Positions 1 to 12,458 are shown, numbered from the stretch's first letter. The stretch is DNA of 64,000 nt from Acanthaster planci (GCF_001949145.1 NW_019091409.1:1067501-1131500); one strand, 5' to 3'. Program-made: numbers and translations. The notes: generated by a model not told the origin, from the sequence alone.

Positions 1-734
1 CGTAACACCACACAATCTGGGCTCTTTTTACAATTCAGCAGGCCTGGCTGAAATACTCCAGCGTCAATAAATGTTGTCTGTCAGATTAGAGTAGAACCAG
101 ATAGTCCTTTGAGTGGGTGTTAAGTGTCCAGTAAATGAAGATATGAATTTTTAAAGAATTTTGAAAACAGACAAAAAGGCAAATTATCCAATCCCAGCAT
201 CATCAACATTCATAAATGCCCCTGGCACGAAATGGTTAATAAACATCAATGTTTCATTAGCTGATCAATAAATAGACGTAGGTAACGTGATCTACATGTA
301 CATGTACACAGGCATTGCGAGGTAGCCATTTTACAGGACAGTTCTTTCGTACATACACAAAGGAGGTTTCCCTGTGAAACAAAAGAAATGCCCTGCAAAA
401 TGGCTACCATGCAAAGCCTCTATTGACCAATTAATCAATTAATAGATTGATCTTTTAATCATTTAATAAATTGATCAGCCAGTCACTTCAATTAATTCCT
501 AATCAGTCAGTTATCCCACTGGCCAATAACTGAACTATAAATATAAATACCTGATAGGCCCACTAATTGCAGTAGCTGAAGTTCAGTTCATATGTTTGTT
601 CAGTGAACAAACATATGTTTTACAGACAGTGAAAAAGCTCTCTTAGTACATGTGTAATATAAAATTCTGTCATGAGACACTAATGAAGCATTTAAATGAA
701 ATACATATTAATCATCTTTTTTGTTATCCCTTAC
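1..734 (-). other. Intron of receptor A (continues off the left edge)
   Basis: No LBD exon recognised on the minus strand. AT-rich, with runs of TTGATC/TTAAT near 420-500 and a perfect 14-bp-arm palindrome at 589-617. Confidence 0.7.
589..617. repeat. Perfect palindrome, 14-bp arms around one base
   Basis: Left arm catatgtttgttca at 589-602, a single g at 603, and the exact reverse complement at 604-617. Lies in the first visible intron of receptor A. Confidence 0.85.
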
Positions 735-1996
735 CTTACTGCAGTAAACTTTCCACTGTGCCACAACGTCCATCTTCAGCTGCAAGAAATAGGTCATGAT
801 GTTGTGCAGAAGATCTCCTTGCATATCTCCCTTATGCTCATCTTTGTTCTCTCCCTTCTTAAGAAGTCCGCCAGGATGGGAGAGATTTGAAAAGGCACCT
901 GAGCCTCCTCTGTTCATCCCTGACTGCTGTCTCCCGTCAGGATGACCGACCCATGCCTCATTCTTATTATAATTATTGTCATTTCTACTGCCGCAAGCCG
1001 GTGATGCAGGCTTGGGTGACAATGCCATAGAAGTCTGCATGGCTTGCAGTTTATTAGCATAACTTTCATGTCTCTCGCCGACAGACTGCATTACCGAGTC
1101 AATTTTCTGGTTATTTTTCCTGGGCACCAGTTCCGTGTAGCTGCGGGAGCCCCGCTCTGTCTCACTGGCAAGTGAGAAACTCATTTCAGATGGTTTCTTC
1201 AGCACTGCATTTTCGTCTTCCTTAGAGCGCTCTGACGTGGATATTGAGGAGGAAGTGGAAGAGGGGCTGTCCGTTTTCCCTCGGTAGAGGTTGGCATAAG
1301 CCATGGCTGCCACGGCCCCGCTGTGCACCTCGGGCAGAGTCAGGGTAACTGAGGAGGGGTGATTAGCCTGGTATACAGTCCCTTCCCAGGCTTCCTCACT
1401 GCCGGACGACATGCTGCTGGTTGGGCTCAACTCAGCCGTCCAGCTGCGGGCAGCCCCATGCTCGATCCGAGACTGGGCGGAGGGCGGGTGGGGCGTTGGA
1501 TTGTGCAGGATGGGCACCGGGTTGGACATTGGGGTGCTGTGGTGAGGGTGTGACGGGACGTCAGGGGGAAGGTACATGTGCTGCTGCTGTGCATGAATGG
1601 CAGATTCCATGGGTGAGCCATAAGCCTGTTCATATTGATCCCGTCCGGGGCTGGCCACGCCGGTGTTCGAACTGTGCTGCTGGCCAGGCATTAAATAGCT
1701 CCCTTGGTGCGGGTAATGCAGGCCATTGTGCTGGTCGCACGTTGTGTAGGCCTCACGTTTCATTGAATAATTCATCACAGGCTGTTCGCCATAACCGTCC
1801 TTTACCCGACCGTCAAGGTCAATGAATGCGGGTTCTGATTTGAAAGTAGCCGAAAAGTGAGCATCCAGGTGGTCAGTTCCTGGCCAGGAATAGGTCTGCT
1901 GGCCATGACTGTGCAACATGTCCATTTCTCCTGCATGGTAGAAGCCCTGCTGAAACACATCACTGTCTACTTTTGGACGACGTCCTAATTTGATTC
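735..1996 (-). CDS. Receptor A hinge exon reaching the LBD start
   Basis: 1262 nt: completes Gly 138, then codons 139-558. Acceptor GATGCAG before 1996, donor GTAAGG at 734-729 following ...YCSK. Begins IKLGRRPKVD. The rest is low-complexity, with FKSEP near residue 189, a Ser/Thr run (SPSSTSSSISTSERSK) and a helical C-terminal end. Its size parallels the 1373 nt hinge exon of the upstream receptor. Confidence 0.88.
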
Positions 1997-4900
1997 CTGC
2001 ATCAGAGTGACAAATCCGTATCATTGGTTCTTAATTAAAGGGTGATCAAACACTAAAAAATCATTTCGTTGGCTCTGTATTTAAATTTAGTGGTCTTCCA
2101 AAATACGTATTTCAAAGTAGAACACTGAGTATAAATGAAATCAAGTCTTACCCTTAGCCTTTCCAAGTGATTCCACATAAAATAAAGTAAATAAGATGGG
2201 AGAAATTCAGACCAGATTTCAGGGAACAATATACTGGGAGTGACCCTTTACCTAGGCACGGTCTTTTACAAGGTTCCATTAAATTTGTCTAAATTTTAAT
2301 CAGCCATTCCCTTCCCTTATCTCAGTGTTATATCACAAATACACAAATTGCACAAACTGTTTCACTAAATACTATCAATCGTGAAGTTTCAAAGTTCAAT
2401 TCAATATCAAGTTAGTATAATATAGTGTGTTATATGAACATGTGTGTGTATTCCAACTCGTATTTGTAACTTAATGATTGTGGTGAAGTTATTTGTCACT
2501 CTGTTGCAAGTAATCGAGTTCACTGATGTCTTCCTGTCATAACTTTATGACTTTTAATTTGTCATGGCTTTTAGAAAGATGTCTCTTGAAAAATAGCAAC
2601 AAGTTTATTTATTTTCATAAATGAACTCAGAAATGTCTGTAATTTTGTATACAAAAGAATTTCAAAATTTCTGGGGTTTACAATGCTCAAATGACCGATT
2701 TGAATAGGATGGAAGGCGAGGAACAATTCTTACCTTCTTTTGACATGCCCAATGCAAGACACTTCTGAAAACGACAGAAGCGGCAAGAGTTGCGTGTCTC
2801 CATGGTGATGTCACAATTACGATCTTTTGCACATGCATAATTAGCACCTTCCTTGATACTTCGACGGTAGAAACACTGACAGAAATAAAACAATGACTTT
2901 GTGACATTGCACAAAAACATCCCCAGAAAAATCTATCACTATACAGTATCCTCTAGAGAGCTTTCTCATTTGGGTCTGTCCACACTAACAGCTATATTTG
3001 CGTGACATTCAATACATGTACAACTTTACCTGTAAAATTTTGCCATTATTCTTTGCTTACATACATGTAGGTCTTCACTGTTTCTGATTGTTGCCACAGA
3101 AAGTTAAAGATAAATTGAGCAGTATTTAAGAAATTATAGAAGTTCATTCTTGAAGATATAACGTTTGTCACATGGACAGATTTTTGTTCCTTAAATGTGA
3201 AAATTAAATTCAAAACATAAATTGAAAATTACTTGCAATGTATTAAATACTATTTTTAGTTTACTTTTAGAAATTTTCATTATCTCATAAAAACAATTCC
3301 AGTGTACATAACACTGAAATTTATTTCAAGAAAAATATGAAACGTTTGTCACTGGACAAACATTTCGTTTGTCACATGGACAGACATTTTTCTGGTGTTT
3401 GAATTAGAGCATGAAAACAGAATTGTTCACAAATCAGACTTGTTTGTTTTCAGTTTTCAAAATCATTTTTGTTAAAAAGACTATTATATTAAACTTCAGC
3501 TAAAATGAACACTGTAAGTTTTTCTCAATGAGTAACGTTTGTCACAGGGACAGACATAACGTTTGTCACATATTATAACCTGGGGACAGACAGTCTTCTC
3601 ACTTTCATTTCAACAAAATGAACCGACTTTTTCTAATAAATTGTACATTATTTTATATGATTTGGTTTTGTAATAAATACTCATAAATACTCATAAGATA
3701 AGTCTTCAAAGATTTGTACGTTTAGAGGGAAAAATGATTGTGGCAAACATTACAAACTAGTGGACAGATATTTGCAATTCCTAAAATCTAATCTTAGTTT
3801 CGTCATCTGATAAAAAAACAACCACAAATATGATGTAATTGTTATTGTAAAAACTTTTCTCAGGAAGATACTTGTGTATGTTTTTGTTCAAGTTATCTGC
3901 TCAAGGAATAACAAAATCAGCCTGTTTCATGTTTGTCACTATGGGGACAGACACTGTGATGTACGTTATTCCTTAATTAGCTCTCCTTAAATTCTGGTTT
4001 AAGATAACTTAAACAAATGAAAAGCCATAGATTTGGACACATTTCTCAAATACCTGTAGCACCCATGTTTTAACAGATGAATTGCTTTTCTGTTTTTCTC
4101 TTTTTTTTAATATTATTTTTCTAATGGCTTAATATTTCCAAAATATATCGTTTTATTTTTGCCAGCCTTCAGTTATATTATTTGGAATTAAGTATAAATC
4201 TGATTTACATTCTATAATTTCCTTTTTTGTACAAATTTGTTTAGATATTTTGCTACTTATTGCTTTTATGGTTGCCAGCCTTAAGTGATATTATTTGCAT
4301 TTAAGTATAAATCTGATTGACATTTTGATAAACTATATCTGTAAATAGTCATGTTTCCTATATGTTTTATCTAGTTAGTTAGGAGAGCCCCTCGACAGAA
4401 ACTTGTTTCTTTTGGGTAATCCTGCGGGAGCTGATTGGGTATTGTTATGTTTCTGTTGTCTGTTGCAGTGTTTATTTGTTTTCTTGTCTGTAATATAATA
4501 CATGTATTAACCCAAAAAATAAAATAAATGAATGAAATGAAATGAAAAAGTGGTATTTTAGATTACCTGGAAAACATGAGCTGACACAGTTATGTGCATG
4601 TCCACTAGAACCCCTAATATAAGCTGGACATTTTTATCAAGATCCTGATTAGTTTAACGATGAACAACCAAATCCTATTAAACTGTGTAAACTATATATC
4701 TCCACAATTATACATATATCAGTAAAATTGTTAAAGTTTGTTTCTCGACTCTCAGCACTGTTAAAGAAAGAGATGATTTTGGTTATGTGCAAATGTATCC
4801 GTAAGTGTGGGCAGAAACTTTCACATTTGAACTGTCCAATCAATCTATGAATTCAAACATCCATTTAGATGGTCCCCCTCAGGCCACGTTATTTTGAAGG

Positions 4901-7900
4901 TTTGTATTTTAGTCATATTGTGTTTCAGTTTTATGTTCATTTTGTGCAAGGCAATAACTTGAGTTTGTTAACAATTCCTGTGAAGTGAGTCTTAACTCGC
5001 CCAAAAATGAGGGCTCAGACTGGAACTTGTTAAATGAAGTACATGTACATGTAAATCAAACATATATCTATGTGTCATTTCATGATTTGAAATGTACACA
5101 AGGACTACTTACTGAAGACATGATAGGCATAAAAAGTTAAGGACAACTTTTAATTGTTCGTCTGGGATCTTTGTTTCATGCAAAAGAAGAAAGCAGCCAT
5201 TAGCTAAGCTCGTAAGGAGATGTTCTAAATGAATTAATCGCGGAATCAAGCTTTCATGTTTGATGTGGAAACATAAGAATTGAAGCATACCAACAAATAC
5301 TACCCCTATGCCCAGTAGAAGGCAGGTACATCAAGCAAGGACATGCTCTGTTGCATTAGATAGTAGTCAAATGTACTCAAAGTGAATCCAATTGCTGTAG
5401 ATGGAGTTTGAGTGAACAAAATGTAAGGAAAATTGCAAGAACATAAGAGGATATTTCAAATGAGAAATGTAATTCCTCGTAAATTTTCCCTGAGAAAACT
5501 TGAACCAAAATGATGCCTGTTTTACAGGAAATGTTTGCCAAAATAAAAGCATTTACTGGATTGCTCATCCCCATCTAAAATGTTGTACATTTGTATTGGA
5601 AATTATTCCTTTGACTGCAGCCACATTTCCACTCCAATGACTTCACCACTGTTTTATCAACAGCAGCAAGGGATTTCTGTAGAGAACATCTGATTTTGCT
5701 TCATGCTTTTGGGATACGCAGGCCATGCGGTAAAAGAGTAAGCCTAGCCCCATCTTCAATTGTAATGAAATACTGAACATGAGATACAAAAACCAAAGCA
5801 GATGATCTAAACTAAGCTACTTATCAGCAGCATGTTGCCAGTGATTATAGATTTTTGACAATTACTTGAACGGCCCATCTTGAGCCTGCTACTCACATAA
5901 ATGTGAATTATTATGCTGTCTTTCCCTAAGCAAGACCAACATTTTAAAATCATTTCATTTCTGTTGGTAATCAAATACTGATGGAAGGACGTTAGGCTGA
6001 AACTGGTTAGGTAGTTTACATTTTAAAAATTGTTTCTGTAAGAAATGCAAAAAAATATCCTTCACTTCGTCCACAGATAGCCTTCATGCTGTACTACTGA
6101 CAATTGCTGATGTACAAAGTTTTTGGAGTGTTCAAGAACTCACGTTTAAATAATAATCATTATGGAAAAACACAGCAAAAATGCCTACAGGTCACTGGCC
6201 CTTGGTATGGTTTGTGTTACGCGCTGATGATAAAAGATCTATTACCACATCAAAAAAATAAAATATAAAAATTATAATAATAAAATTATTTCTTCAACAA
6301 GGAATGCAAACAATAAAACCAAAAATCTGGAAAACCTTCAAGAGACACTTGAAAACCACCAACAAGCAACTTTAAACAAAATGGTTTTAAAAAGATGAAC
6401 CCTGCTGACAGTTGAAGTCCTGGGCCAAAACAATCCTTCAATTCAAAATCGACACCAATAACAAAAAACACCATCAGGCCATGCCTAAACTTACTTTGCA
6501 TCCTTCACAAGTGAAGACGCCAAAGTGAAGACCAGAAGACAGGGCTCCACAGACTTGGCAGAGAATCTTGCGACTAGAGGACAGCGCTGGAGTCATTATG
6601 CCATCTGAGAGAGACAAAAACATGAGAAGGCATGCATAAAAGAAAGGCACACTCAGGTATGCTTCTCTGATAAGAAAGAGGGGAAAGGAAGGGCAACTGC
6701 TTTCTTGAAGGACTCCACCTATATACTTGGGAACTTTTTAAATTGAAGTATTTTGAGGCAACAATCTACTCCTCTTCAATGTATGAAAACTACTTGGCAT
6801 CCGTTTTGGATTAATCTTATTGAAAAGCACACTTTTTCAAAACGCTTGAAATTGTCCATGCTTTTTCTGGAAAAATGACAGTTTAGTTGCTGTGATGTCA
6901 TTCTGTGATGTGGTGTCATTTTGGGACACTTGATCTGGGAACTTTCTGCTCAAACTGTGAACCCAAATTTGCTCACTGAAAATATTCGTGAAAAAGCTTT
7001 GCTTACTCGCATGCTTTCAAGTACTGAAACAAACACAAAATGTAAGACTGAAAAAATACCCAAATATCTAGATGTGACACTGAGGCTTCTTCCTGATATA
7101 ACATCAATACTTTTACTCATGACTGTCTTGTGAAAACAAAAGTCACTAAAATGCCCTAAACAACTTTTTTTTTAAAATTAGATACACATGTACATTCACA
7201 GGACTTTGTTGAAAAGTGCATACACTGCACAGCCCTTCAAACCCCGAGTTACAAAATGAAAAAGGAAAAGAAATCTTTTCAAGCAGCAATGTTTATACAT
7301 TTGTATTTATGTAATCAAAATTGATTTGTTTGCTGTATGTGGTTGAACAGAATTTGTGACAAACTGTTCTTAGATGACTTGAAATTTTACTGGCAGGGCC
7401 ATTGCAAACTGAATCAAATTGCAACATTGCTCTTCAAAGTGAAAATGGAGAGACAGCTAAAAATAGTGAAGCATTTTGTCTCTTTCTTACCATATGAGGA
7501 AAGAGGGCTGTAGGAACAACCCATGCCTCAAAGGGAGGGGGCTGGGTAGCTCTTGACAAGTTTCTATTTTGGAAGGAATGTTCCAAGTTGGAATCCAACC
7601 AAAAACTGGACACTTCTCAAATACCGCCAGTACTCTGATTAGAAAATATTTCCACTCAAACCGGAGTCACCAGCATGCCAGTGATAAAAAAAACCTCACT
7701 CTTTGCAGACACGGATCTAGGCCCAAAACTGTGAGGCATATTTGGCCAAGGCAGTGGAACAAAATGGCTAACACACCAACAAAACCTGAAGCTTTGTAAT
7801 TTTCTGACAAGTTTATGGCAGACACGCTTCCAACCTGATGGCAAAATTTTCATTTAAAAAAATTACTGCATAACTGAAAAAGAAAGTTGTTAAATCTCTC

Positions 7901-8222
7901 CTTCCACCTTTCCCTTTCCCCTCATTTTGAGGAGCACACAACTATATTCTGTATCAGATATCTGAAATAGTAAGAAAGAAAAAGGTCTGTAATACCTGGG
8001 TTCAATTTGTCAGTAACCCAAAGTAAGTTGTTTTTTGTTTCTTAAATTTACACTGGTCTTACCGTGAATAAACATTCCACCGTGGGGAACACAAGCCTCA
8101 ACCCCCTGCCCACCAATGCAGTAACCAACAGCCGTAGTACCACTGTTATACTCCTCTGTCATGGTGCAAATACTTCCCGGTAAACTACCGTCATAGTACT
8201 GTTGGTGCATGGAGTACTTCAT
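735..8222 (-). CDS. Tandem nuclear receptor related to DBD II of the 2DBD receptor, partial (LBD runs off the left edge)
   Basis: Visible exons: 8222-8063, 6604-6495, 2875-2734, 1996-735. All GT-AG and in phase, 558 codons so far. One DBD, residues 69-136: zinc Cys 69, 72, 86, 89 and 105, 111, 121, 124, then the tail GIKLGRRPK. It matches DBD II of the upstream 2DBD receptor at 48 of 75 positions (hand count) with the same intron sites and phases. Oddities: the P-box reads CEGCKC with FYRR instead of CEGCKG with FFRR, and CQVCGA replaces the usual CxxCGD. The hinge (about 139-530) is long, Ser/His/Gln-rich and carries FKSEP (SUMO consensus, Lys 190). The last visible residues (LLHNIMTYFLQLKMDVVAQWKVYCSK) look helical and should begin the LBD. 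The Met at 8222 follows an in-frame TGA (8246-8244), but a possible acceptor in between leaves the true start open. Confidence 0.85.
1997..2733 (-). other. Intron of receptor A
   Basis: AT-rich, GT-AG bounded, no further exon or repeat recognised. Confidence 0.8.
2734..2875 (-). CDS. Receptor A exon: second zinc module of DBD
   Basis: 142 nt, codons 91-137 plus one base. Acceptor TTCTGTCAG before 2875, donor GTAAGA at 2733-2728. Reads CFYRRSIKEGANYAC to CRFCRFQKCLALGMSKE. The first codon is Cys (TGT) where nearly all receptors have Gly, Ser, Ala or Lys. No alternative in-frame acceptor that would restore Gly is visible next to it. Confidence 0.9.
3161..3953. repeat. Array of diverged motif copies (CGTTTGTCACATGGACAGAC) at about 190 bp spacing
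   Basis: Copies begin near 3161, 3342 (double, second at 3366), 3533 (double, second at 3557), 3741 (degraded) and 3930. Spacings are about 181, 193, 206 and 189 bp. The motif combines GTTTGTCAC with GGACAGAC. Probably a decayed tandem satellite; family unknown. Confidence 0.65.
4161..4324. repeat. Direct duplication of a 51-bp block
   Basis: gccagccttcagttatatta... at 4161-4211 recurs at 4274-4324 with a handful of mismatches, offset 113 bp. Confidence 0.7.
4371..4550 (+). mobile_element. Possible non-LTR retrotransposon 3' end
   Basis: A block starting at ctagttagttaggagagccc and ending in an A-rich, short-period tail (aaataaaataaatgaatgaaatgaaatg). This layout is typical of 3' UTRs of CR1/L2-type LINE fragments. 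No reverse transcriptase remains. Family assignment is inference. Confidence 0.4.
6495..6604 (-). CDS. Receptor A exon: first zinc module of DBD
   Basis: 110 nt: completes Asp 54, then codons 55-90. Acceptor TCTCTCAG before 6604, donor GTAAGT at 6494-6489. Reads GIMTPALSSSRKIL, then [22 protein letters not shown]. Phases 1 and 0 equal those of exon 3 (48514-48620) of the neighbouring 2DBD receptor. Confidence 0.9.
6605..8062 (-). other. Intron of receptor A
   Basis: GT-AG bounded, between the N-terminal exon and the first DBD exon. No exon-like or repeat structure recognised. Confidence 0.75.
8063..8222 (-). CDS. Receptor A first visible coding exon (N-terminal domain)
   Basis: Codons 1-53 plus one base (MKYSMHQQYY... 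to GGMFIH), donor GTAAGA at 8062-8057. No zinc-finger motif. If 8222 is the start, this is the A/B domain. Alternatively, a pyrimidine tract ending TTTGAG gives an acceptor before 8242. The exon would then begin in phase 1 and stay open (AKWILVN before the Met), so upstream coding exons are possible. Confidence 0.65.
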
Positions 8223-10754
8223 ATTGACCAGTATCCACTTCGCTCAAAGAGGGAAAAACCAGGACTGTGCAGATGCAACAACCCCAACAAACTGAATGAC
8301 GCTATCCACAGCGAACACAAACTGTCACGCCACCTATATGTACTGCTGTCTTCAAGAAATACATGTACTTCCCTATAGATATGCCTTTTTACTGTGCTCA
8401 GTAACTTAGGCCATGCATTGGCCAATCGCATTCACCATATGTAGATAGGAACAAGTCTGTGGAACTCCCCATTGGCTGGAACAGTGGAGAAAGTTCCAAG
8501 GCAGGATCACCTACATGTACTTATGATTAATCAACAGCATCCACACATGAATAATGCATTTACTAAGTCAACAATGGGCCAATGTGAAGACCGTGAACTA
8601 GAGCACCAGTGTATTGTTCAGGGATGGTTGAGTATTGATGACCGTCACTGTCATTTCTACTGGTTTATTGGTAGTCCTGTTGGCTCCTGTAGAAGGCCAC
8701 GGGGGGAGGGGGGAATTAACTCAATCAAAATATGGGTCCTTAAATCAAGGTCAGTAGAATACTAATTGGACTAATTAAAGATTTCTGCTGAGATGTTGTG
8801 CCACACTTTCCTCCTCATCAACACTTAATTGATCTCACCAGCCGAGTATAATGCACCTTACTCAAGACTTGCAATCTAATTGGTTCAATATTTCTGTGAA
8901 ATTCACTCAGTTTTTGCCTAAACAGCATGCAACTTGCAACTTCCCTTTGAAAACCCAGGGAAGTTTGCTGTGTCTGTGGACACTTCAGGATTAAATCTAA
9001 GAGTTCTTATACTGATTAAATGGGGCATTGAAGTCTGGTTGAAAAAAAATCAGAGCTGGCCAAACCTCATCAGCCATTTTGCAAATATGAGGAAAAAACT
9101 TGTACACAGTTCACTTATTAACTACGGGTTAGGACTTTCCTTGCTCCCTTTATCAATGCGCTAGTTCACATCCAAGGTACATGTAAGCTTTGGTACCAAC
9201 TGGGCTCTCAGTTCCAAAGTGATATCACAAGGTTCCTCCAACCTATGAACCTGTCTAAACATACCCCCATCTTAATCTTTTTGAATGCTTCTCACTTGAA
9301 AGTTACAGTTCAATGTTTCTTGCAACTTCTTATGAGAATCTCTGGTTTTATGACCAAAAAATGTATGACATTAATGACAATGGTCGTGAAAGAAAGAACT
9401 GAAAAAAGGTGGCATTAACTAGGTTCTAACTGTGCCACATGTAACACAATTTGCCAATCACAGTATCCAAGTATTTGGAATTCAGTTTACATGGTCTAAT
9501 TTTCCTCAGAATTCCAGAGTTGGAGCATAAGTAAATCAAGTGTCATTCATTCCACAAACATGCATTTAAAAGTGGATTTCATCTTGGCTTTGACTTTTGG
9601 AGTAAGTGCATTGTTTCTTGAAAGTCTGACTCATTCAACATTTCCTTCTCTAATGGGAAACATTAGTCACAAATGAAGCCAGTGAGTTACATAAAGCACA
9701 AAGCTTAAACAAACCATCCTTTGTGACACCAGCCAAGCTTGTTAAACATGGAACACTGGGGAGCTGTCCTGCTATGAACACGCTGGTCGGCGTGTGCCGT
9801 TTTGATAGACCATTTACCTTGCTCACTGGATGGAAAATTGGTCTTTATCTGTACATTCGAAACAGGATGCATGATGGTGCGTGTGGCCACGATCAATGAA
9901 GAGAGAGACAGGCACTGTTCACAGCATTGTACCAACTAAGGCATTGTTAAAACTAACGATAGGATCGCTGATTAGGAAAAAACAATGAATGGCAACAAAA
10001 ACCAATTCAGTGAAGCTCGGTCTTTCCTTAGGGGTTGTTATCGGCCAAATTAAGAAATGATGAAAATGTAATTTAGCTGTCTGGGTTAAGGGTGTGTTGT
10101 GGGGGTGAGATGGTAATGAACCTTGTCAGCTGGCTGAAATGATGAAGGATGGCCTGAATGGGAAGGTTGATTCCTGTTTGTCTGTGATTTGGGTAAACAC
10201 TATGAATACCCTGATGGATCCAAGGACACTAGGAGCGGATGCCCAGTTGAATGAGGTGTGAATGCACGATACAGCAATGAGGTTCTGGGAACTACTCGTG
10301 AAGATGCACATTGTGCAACACATGAATGAGCCTATGAGCCTCGTTTCGCAATGGTGACATTGTCAGTTAGGGTTGAACAACAAAGAAAACCTCTCCACAT
10401 CCCAACAAAGGGAGATAGTGTGGGGTTACATTGTGTTTACATAACACACTGACTTGACAGAGTTTAAGCTGTGAGAGGATCAGACTGCAAAGCAAATCAT
10501 GGGAAATAAGTTAAGGAATTATTTCATACAATATAGTTTGATATTAGCTTTGGTATTGAAAGCTTGTATATCCTGACAAAATTTGGACATTCAATGTGAT
10601 TTTAGGGATTTTTATTTCTTAAGCAATTCTAAGACAACAGTTTTAAATATACATGCAGACAGTAAATCTATTTCGAGCCAATTTGGCTTATCATCTGGTA
10701 TTATCTCCAGTTTCCTTAAACATGAAATGGCTGAGAATATTTCTATTCCTCCCA

Positions 10755-10950
10755 GCACAGGATGCCAGTGCATGGGAAGGTTGCTCCCCAGGGGATACCA
10801 GTAGAGAGGCAAGTCAGGTTGAAGTGGATTGCCCAATTACAACTAACGGCCAGTCCCTGGATTCGAACCCTTGACACTCTAGTAATAAGTAAAAAAACTG
10901 TAACTCTCCGGCCACTCTCCTGCATCAGCACTCCACCACATGCAGCAGAG
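10755..10950 (-). mobile_element. tRNA-derived SINE-like remnant
   Basis: The minus strand carries a B-box-like GGGTTCGAATCC (about 10870-10859), preceded by an A-box-like TGGCCGGAGAG (about 10913-10903) at tRNA-like spacing. Flanking sequence toward 10755 would be the SINE body. No CCA end or intact cloverleaf could be drawn, so a functional tRNA gene is unlikely. Confidence 0.45.
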
Positions 10951-11872
10951 GGCAGCATACAACATGCGTTTTTGGAGGCAATACTGTGGAGTAAAGTGAT
11001 GACTGACATGTTGTTATGAGTTGTAACATTTGCATGAATTATTTGATTTTCAAAAAGGTAGAGAGGGGACGCAAACTTGGAGGGTCAAAATGCAACCCAC
11101 TGGAGTCAATTCAAAATTGATTGTTGTGCAGGCAGTTATTAGGTGGGAATGTACCAAGCGCGCCCCCTCCTAAATCTGCCACTGCAGTAGCTTAATTTAC
11201 AGTAGGATATCCCGTCACAACATGTTGCCCAAGCGCACACTGCACCCAGCGTACCACTCTTTTTTTAAAGACGGGTAATTAAGCAATATTTGACGGTCGT
11301 TATTTGGTTAAGAATCTGTGGCACAGGAAATGAGGAACAGCGTTCCATGCCTTGGTAAGTATTGATTAGTCTTAGTTGAGTATCTCAGTGTACAACAAAA
11401 CTGAAGGTAAATTATGACCGGGCAGCATCAAGATTAAGAAATGAGAAAAATTATGCAGAAAGTCCTTAATATTTTGTCTCCCTCTGTCAATATCGAAATG
11501 GTTCCTGCCACATTTGTTTTTGGCAGAAAACAGGTTTTGGAAATGGCAAGAAATGCTCCAGACACATTTTAAAATTAAGTCAAACACCACTGATGCTGAG
11601 TCTTTGTTGTCATAAGTATATTTTATGATATTTATCACTGTAACTTCCTATTTTGCACTAGCTATGCACAACAGTGGAGTTGTACAGTTCAATTTCAGCA
11701 CACAGTCCAGCTCCATGGACTTGCTAGACACTGTGTGCGGGGCAGCGTTGGAATGAGTTTTCCACTACTTGCGTATTAAGTCAAGCCTAATTGCCTTCAT
11801 GTCTCAAGTCAAGTCATCTGACACTTGGTCCCTTAGTAAAATTAGACTGGTGATCAAAATAAAGGCTGTTGA

Positions 11873-12291
11873 ATCCATGGACCTTTCCCATGAAATATGC
11901 AAATAAGGCAGGCACACGCGCATTACTACGAAACCACTGGTTGGCAAAGTTGCTTAAATCTGTGACGTAACAATAGACTCTCCATGGACGCCCAAATATG
12001 AGCACATACATGCCATTTCTGTACTAGCATAGACTGACATGCATACATGTCAAAGTTAAAGGCAAGGAATTGTTACTTAGCAACCTCAGGGCATTGGTAA
12101 CTTCTCCTCATTTCAAGAAAAGTGAGCTGAAGTATTTTCCAAAGGCTGTGATACAGTATTGTTTGACCTTCAACATGCCAGGTTAGCAGCAGTTCTCCTA
12201 CACTGCCCGCAATCTTAATGGCTGCGCTTGCCAACCAATAGTAGAAGCGCGCATGCACCTGTCTAATTTGCATCATGGGAAAGGTCCATTC
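11873..12291. mobile_element. Non-autonomous DNA transposon (MITE-like), about 420 bp
   Basis: Both ends read ATGGACCTTTCCCATGA going inward, followed by matching words (ATGCAAAT, CAGG, ACGCGC or ATGCGCGC, and GGTTGGCAA). The diverged terminal inverted repeats total about 65 bp. No transposase is encoded. Confidence 0.65.
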
Positions 12292-12458
12292 TCAACTAAT
12301 CATTGCGGTTTTAAATATATGACCCTCACAACCTACTTGTCTCTCACTACATATACTGCAGTTGTAAAGATCATGTCATCCCCATGATCATGTCATAACT
12401 GAGAATGAGTTTAATTTCATTTCTTTCTTGCCCTCGAAGCTAGAATGGTCAAGTTTGA

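Larger units (their letters stand above)
2876..6494 (-). other. Intron splitting the receptor A DBD between its two zinc modules
   Basis: 3.6 kb intron at the conserved site after CEGCK. Holds a motif array with about 190 bp spacing (3161-3953), a duplicated 51-bp block (4161-4324) and a retroelement-like tail (4371-4550). Nothing coding recognised. Confidence 0.8.

Noticed and set aside
1421-1825. Open frame of 134 codons on the plus strand
   Set aside because: Antisense shadow of the receptor A hinge exon.
8080-8100. GVEACV in the receptor A N-terminal exon as a remnant of a CEACK P-box
   Set aside because: Only EAC matches; spacing of other cysteines does not fit a zinc finger.
10859-10915. 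Functional tRNA gene on the minus strand
   Set aside because: A- and B-box-like words are present but no complete cloverleaf or anticodon arm could be drawn; a SINE remnant fits better.
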